This document shows positions 60,364 through 64,000 of a stretch of 64,000 nt of DNA, piece after piece. The notes under the pieces were generated by a model. That model did not search any database, was not told the DNA's origin, and saw only the letters and a list, made by a program, of their open reading frames with translations. Position 1 is the stretch's first letter; every line of letters begins with the position of its first letter. Source of the DNA: Rathayibacter sp. SW19 (GTDB lineage Bacteria > Actinomycetota > Actinomycetes > Actinomycetales > Microbacteriaceae). The position numbers and the translations under genes are program-made. The DNA lies in NCBI RefSeq assembly GCF_030866825.1, contig NZ_CP133020.1, positions 3,472,001 through 3,536,000 of the forward strand. The letters run 5' to 3'.

Positions 60364-61167
60364 TCAGAGCACCTTCGACAGGAAGGTCTGCGTGCGCAGG
60401 TGCTGCGGGTTCGTCAGCACCTCACGCGGATCCCCGGACTCCACGACGACGCCCCCGTCCATGAACACCAGAGAGTCGGCGACCTCACGCGCGAAACCCA
60501 TTTCGTGGGTGACCACGATCATGGTCATGCCGGTCGCGGCGAGCTTCTTCATCACGTCAAGAACCTCGCCGACCAGCTCAGGGTCGAGCGCGCTGGTCGG
60601 TTCGTCGAAGAGCATCAGTTTCGGATCCATGGCGAGGGCCCGGGCGATGGCAACACGCTGCTGCTGACCGCCGGAGAGGTGGGCAGGGTACGATCCGGTC
60701 TTGGCTGCCAGCCCGACCTGTGCCAGCAGATCGTTCGCCCGGGCGACAGCCTTTGACTTACTGACCTTCTTGACGCGCATCGGTGCTTCGATCACGTTCT
60801 CGAGCGCGGTCATGTGCGGGAACAGATTGAACCGTTGAAAGACCATGCCGATGTCACGCCGCTGTCGTGCTGCTTCCTTCGGGTGCATCTCATGCAGCCG
60901 GTCACCCTTTTCGCGATAGCCGACCAGTGTTCCGTCGACGCGCAGTCGCCCGGCGTTCACGGTTTCGAGATGGTTGATGCACCGCAGAAACGTCGACTTG
61001 CCGGAACCGCTCGGCCCGACCAGGCACAATACTTCCCCGGGCTGCACGGTCAGGGTGATGCTCTTGAGCACTTGGTTGGAACCGAAGCTCTTGGAGACCT
61101 GCACTGCCTCGACCATGGGCACCGTTGTCTTCGCCGCTGCGGCGTCACGCGACGTCGTCTCGCTCAT
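60364..61167 (-). CDS. Polar amino acid ABC transporter, ATP-binding protein
   Basis: A 267-residue ABC ATPase of the GlnQ/HisP type. Walker A is VGPSGSGKSTFLRCIN near 52-67. The signature LSGGQQQRVAIARALAMDPK and Walker B LMLFDEPTSALDPELVGE follow, with an H-loop VTHEMGFAREV. It energises import of polar amino acids. It is the last gene of a three-gene operon and overlaps the permease gene by 4 bp. Confidence 0.93.
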   Translation of the reverse strand: MSETTSRDAAAAKTTVPMVEAVQVSKSFGSNQVLKSITLTVQPGEVLCLVGPSGSGKSTFLRCINHLETVNAGRLRVDGTLVGYREKGDRLHEMHPKEAARQRRDIGMVFQRFNLFPHMTALENVIEAPMRVKKVSKSKAVARANDLLAQVGLAAKTGSYPAHLSGGQQQRVAIARALAMDPKLMLFDEPTSALDPELVGEVLDVMKKLAATGMTMIVVTHEMGFAREVADSLVFMDGGVVVESGDPREVLTNPQHLRTQTFLSKVL

Positions 61168-62171
61168 AGGTGGTCCCTCTTGTCTTCATCGAGGCGGGTC
61201 GCCTCGACCTGCATCTGGGAGGTCGTCGTCGGCACCGCACCGGTCACCAAGCCCGCGTCGCCCTTGTCCGGTCGCGCAGCACCCACACCGCGGGCGAAGC
61301 GCTTCTCCAGGAAGTACTGACCGATCATCAGCACAGATGTGATCGCCAGATACCAGACCGACGCGACCACCAGCAGCGGAATCGGCGCGAACAGCGTCGT
61401 TGCAATATCCCGTGATCGTGAGAACAGGTCGAGGCTGAACGGCACCGCCGTAACCAACGATGTGGTCTTCAGCATCGAGATCACCTCGTTGCCGGTCGGC
61501 GGAATGATGATCCGCATCGACTGTGGGATGACGATGCGCCGCATCGTCTGCGTCCAGCTCATGCCGAGCGCCGTCGCAGCCTCTTCCTGACCGCGATCGA
61601 CCGAGAGGATGCCCGCGCGCACGATCTCCGCGAGATACGCCGCCTCGTTCAAGCCAAGGCCGATGATCGCGAGAGTGAAGAAGCTGAGCGTGCCCTGCGT
61701 CGGGAGTTCAAGCAGCGGATGCAGGAACGGCAGCCCGATCGACAACGTCGGATAGATCACAGACAGTAAGCCCCAGAACGTCAACTGCACGTACACAGGG
61801 GTGCCGCGGAAGATCCACAGGTACATCCACGAAACGCTCCGGAACACCGGATTGTCCGACAGGCGCATGACGGCGAGGATCAGAGCAAGGATGATCGCGA
61901 TGATCATCGAGTACACGGTCAATTCGATTGTCGTGAGCGCGGCCATCGAGATGCGCTGATCGAACAGATACTTGATGAAGATGTCCCACTGGAACGCGTG
62001 GCGTTGTGCGGCGTCCCAGATGAACGCGACCAAGTAGACGATCAGAACGATCGCGATCAAGGTGCGCCACGGATGACGGAGTTTGACCGCTTTGATCGGC
62101 TGTGCTTCTTCGGACTGGCCCGGCGCCGGAATGTTCCCGGTCGCCGGACCCCTCAGACCCGGGGAGGTCAT
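61164..62171 (-). CDS. Polar amino acid ABC transporter, permease
   Basis: A 335-residue permease with an N-terminal hydrophobic anchor (TLIAIVLIVYLVAFIWDAA), then the HisMQ-type core. Helices include ALTTIELTVYSMIIAIILALILAVM, and the EAA loop reads NEAAYLAEIVRAGILSVDRGQEEAATALGMS with PQSMRIIIPPTGNEVI. Both EAA features contact the ATPase. The hydrophilic C-terminal tail (about 300-335) is unusually long. It lies between the ATPase and the binding-protein genes of one operon. Confidence 0.92.
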   Translation of the reverse strand: MTSPGLRGPATGNIPAPGQSEEAQPIKAVKLRHPWRTLIAIVLIVYLVAFIWDAAQRHAFQWDIFIKYLFDQRISMAALTTIELTVYSMIIAIILALILAVMRLSDNPVFRSVSWMYLWIFRGTPVYVQLTFWGLLSVIYPTLSIGLPFLHPLLELPTQGTLSFFTLAIIGLGLNEAAYLAEIVRAGILSVDRGQEEAATALGMSWTQTMRRIVIPQSMRIIIPPTGNEVISMLKTTSLVTAVPFSLDLFSRSRDIATTLFAPIPLLVVASVWYLAITSVLMIGQYFLEKRFARGVGAARPDKGDAGLVTGAVPTTTSQMQVEATRLDEDKRDHL

Positions 62172-62173
62172 GA

Positions 62174-63067
62174 TTAGCCCTTAGTCGTCGCGTTAATCGT
62201 GATTGTCTTCAAGGCGCCGTCCTGCACGCCCCACTTGTCGAGGATCTTCGTGTAAGTGCCATTGTCGACGATCTTCTGGAAGGCCTTCTGAATAGCGGTG
62301 CCGAGCACGGACCCCTTGTCGACAGCCACTCCATACGGCGCGACCTCGAATGTCTTGCCTGCAACCTGCAGCTTGCCGCCCGACTTCGCGATCGCGTAGT
62401 CGGTGATCGGCGAGTCTGCACTCATGGCATCCGCCTGGCCGAGCACGACAGCGTTGGTGGCCTGGTCTTGGCCGTCGAATTTCAGGATCTGGATGGCCGG
62501 CTTGCCAGCGTCGGTGCACGCCTTCGACTTGGCCGGAACCTCGTCCTGCTCCTCCGTCGTACCGGACTCGACGGCGACCTTCAGGCCGCACGCGTTGTCA
62601 GGATTGACGTCTTTGCCCTTCTGCGAGGCCCAGAGAATGCCGGCCGAGTAGTAATTGACGAAGTCGACCTGCTTCTCACGTTCGGCTGTGTCAGTGAAGG
62701 AGGAGAGTCCGACATCGTACTTCTTGCCGGTGATGTTCGGGATGATCGTGTCGAATCCGGCGATGTTGTACACCGGCTTAACACCGAGTACAGCTGAAAC
62801 GGCGTTGAACAGGTCGATGTCCCACCCGATCGCATTGCCGTTCGAGTCCTTGTACTCGTTCGGCGGGTACGTCGCGTCAACGCCGACCTGGAGGGTTCCC
62901 GACGTCTTGACCGAGTCGGGCAGAAGCGCTGCGATCGACGCATCCTTGGTTCCGGATGCCGCGGCGGTGGTGCTCGACCCCGACCCAGTCCCCTCGTTGT
63001 TCACACAGCCGGTCAAAAGCAGTGCTGCTACTGCGAGTATCGCCGGAACGGCATACTTATTTCGCAT
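62174..63067 (-). CDS. Amino acid ABC transporter substrate-binding lipoprotein
   Basis: A 297-residue periplasmic-binding-protein fold lipoprotein. The signal ends in LLLTGC (lipobox Cys21), followed by a Ser/Thr/Ala-rich linker. The mature family-3 fold shows TLQVGVDATYPPNEYKDSNG, GWDIDLFNAVSAVLG, VGLSSFTDTAEREKQVDFVNYY and GTAIQKAFQKIVDNGTYTKILDKWG. AAGGAAA lies 7 bp before the ATG at 63067. A glutamine/histidine-type ligand is likely. It is the first gene of the operon. Confidence 0.92.
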   Translation of the reverse strand: MRNKYAVPAILAVAALLLTGCVNNEGTGSGSSTTAAASGTKDASIAALLPDSVKTSGTLQVGVDATYPPNEYKDSNGNAIGWDIDLFNAVSAVLGVKPVYNIAGFDTIIPNITGKKYDVGLSSFTDTAEREKQVDFVNYYSAGILWASQKGKDVNPDNACGLKVAVESGTTEEQDEVPAKSKACTDAGKPAIQILKFDGQDQATNAVVLGQADAMSADSPITDYAIAKSGGKLQVAGKTFEVAPYGVAVDKGSVLGTAIQKAFQKIVDNGTYTKILDKWGVQDGALKTITINATTKG

Positions 63068-63256
63068 TGTCTGTTTCCTTTCCTCATCCTTGAGGCACAC
63101 GTGATTGCGGGTGAAAAGGAGCTTACCCCAGCGCTGTGCCGATAATGTGCGCGCAAGCCTAATAAGCGCAGAAATCTGTCGAAGATTCAGGGATTCGTTA
63201 CGAAATCGTGCGCAGATGGTGAAAATCGCACCACCGGCGCAAGAATGCGCAGGCCA

Positions 63257-64000
63257 CTATTTCTTTGGCGAGATCGTCGCCTTCGCGTTCGACTCATACG
63301 ACGTGTTGATCGACTCGAAGAAGTTGACCAGTTCGTAGGTGTCGTTCGCAGTAGCCATCCATTTGGCCGGGTTAGCCACCTTATATTGTGCCTCGAATCC
63401 GAGCTCTTCCAAGCGTCGGTCCGCCAGGTACTTCACATACTGGTTGATGTAGTTGGCGTTCAGCCCGAGGATGCCTCCGGGCAGCAGGTCTTTGTTGTAC
63501 TGCTCTTCCATTTCGACAGCATCGAGAATCATCTGCTTGATCTCCGCCGCGAACTCGGGAGTCTGCAGGTCGGGGTTTTCGTCGAGCACGGTGAGGATGA
63601 GGTTGATACCGAACTTCAGGTGCAGAGATTCGTCGCGCACGATCCAGTCTATCAAGGAACCGAAGTTGCGCAGGAGGTTCCGCTGGCGGAACGACAGCGC
63701 CACCATGAACCCTGAGTAGAACCAGATGCCCTCCAGGATCACGTTGTACGCGATCAGGTTGCGCACGAAGTCCTGCTTGCCGGCCGTCGTGGTGATGTCG
63801 AGCTTCTCCTCGGTCATCCGCTTGATGAATTTGAACTCGAACTCCTCTTTGCGGGCCATCGACGGCACGTCGATGTGGGAGTTGTACGCGGCGTTGCGAT
63901 CGATCGGGAAGGTCTCAAGCACGTACTCGAACGACATGCAGTGGTTGGCTTCCTCCCACATCTGCTTGGCCAGATAGAGGTGCGCCTCCGCAGCGTTCAA
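63257..64000 (-). CDS. nrdB: Ribonucleotide reductase class Ia beta subunit (partial, 5' cut by window edge)
   Basis: The C-terminal 247 residues of the diiron beta subunit. Readable ligand regions are MWEEANHCMSFEYVLETFP, EGIWFYSGFMVALSF, and RDESLHLKFGINLI. The end is FESINTSYESNAKATISPKK. It forms the deoxyribonucleotide-generating R2 subunit. The EANH/FxFR type is that of class Ia NrdB rather than the class Ib NrdF. The start lies beyond 64000. The stop is followed by the promoter region of the ABC operon, on the same strand. Confidence 0.92.
   Translation of the reverse strand: MNAAEAHLYLAKQMWEEANHCMSFEYVLETFPIDRNAAYNSHIDVPSMARKEEFEFKFIKRMTEEKLDITTTAGKQDFVRNLIAYNVILEGIWFYSGFMVALSFRQRNLLRNFGSLIDWIVRDESLHLKFGINLILTVLDENPDLQTPEFAAEIKQMILDAVEMEEQYNKDLLPGGILGLNANYINQYVKYLADRRLEELGFEAQYKVANPAKWMATANDTYELVNFFESINTSYESNAKATISPKK

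Overview
The window is high-GC bacterial DNA. The genes suggest a Gram-positive actinobacterium, most likely of the Microbacteriaceae/Micrococcales type. The evidence is a DUF222-HNH endonuclease, an Rv0805-type cyclic nucleotide phosphodiesterase, an F420-type PPOX protein, a DinB protein of the mycothiol-enzyme fold, an ECF42-type sigma factor with its DGPF partner, and GTCGAGTAG/CTACTCGAC repeats. The taxonomic call is inference from gene content. There is no rRNA, no convincing tRNA, no CRISPR array and no recognisable insertion sequence or prophage.

Layout. 1-8.5 kb: an XRE regulator, the sbcD-sbcC nuclease operon behind a 40-bp palindrome and a 13-bp tandem array, a secreted beta-lactamase-fold hydrolase, an orphan excisionase-type antitoxin, and an ECF42 sigma factor/DGPF operon with a recognisable cognate promoter. 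8.9-14 kb: a vapBC module with a nested palindromic operator, small conserved genes, and an Lrp regulator divergent from ocd-ctlX (citrulline to ornithine to proline). A four-unit inverted-repeat array follows. 14-22.5 kb: dGTPase, an ArsR remnant, DUF3237, an MBL hydrolase, a MocR regulator whose start codon overlaps that of a divergent EamA transporter, DinB, a decayed EamA pseudogene and a histidine phosphatase. 22.5-30 kb: a 1199-residue RecB-like nuclease/helicase, a second vapBC whose toxin lacks one PIN acidic residue, a glutathionyl-hydroquinone-reductase-like enzyme and an Rv0805-like phosphodiesterase.

30-36 kb: a five-gene minus-strand operon (acyl-CoA dehydrogenase, acyl-CoA synthetase, 3-hydroxyisobutyryl-CoA hydrolase, 3-hydroxyisobutyrate dehydrogenase, enoyl-CoA hydratase) that together covers valine/isobutyrate breakdown as far as methylmalonate semialdehyde. 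36-46.6 kb: a Stealth-type sugar-phosphate transferase, a YyaL/DUF255 protein, FMN reductase, AraC regulator, MFS exporter, aldo/keto reductase, a second inverted-repeat array and a fatty-acid-CoA ligase. 46.9-51.8 kb: RidA, IclR, an N-acyl-D-amino-acid deacylase, a KDG kinase and a KDPG aldolase. These look like a pathway for N-acylated amino-sugar acids. 51.9-64 kb: DUF222-HNH, AzlCD, an HrpA helicase carrying two in-frame repeat insertions, a CorA-type transporter, a polar amino acid ABC transporter, and the 3' part of class Ia nrdB running off the edge.

Two things stand out genome-wide. First, a dispersed inverted-repeat family lies between genes and also inside hrpA without breaking its frame. 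Second, there are many short tandem arrays. Their period is a multiple of three inside genes and usually not between genes, and several begin in the last codons of a gene.
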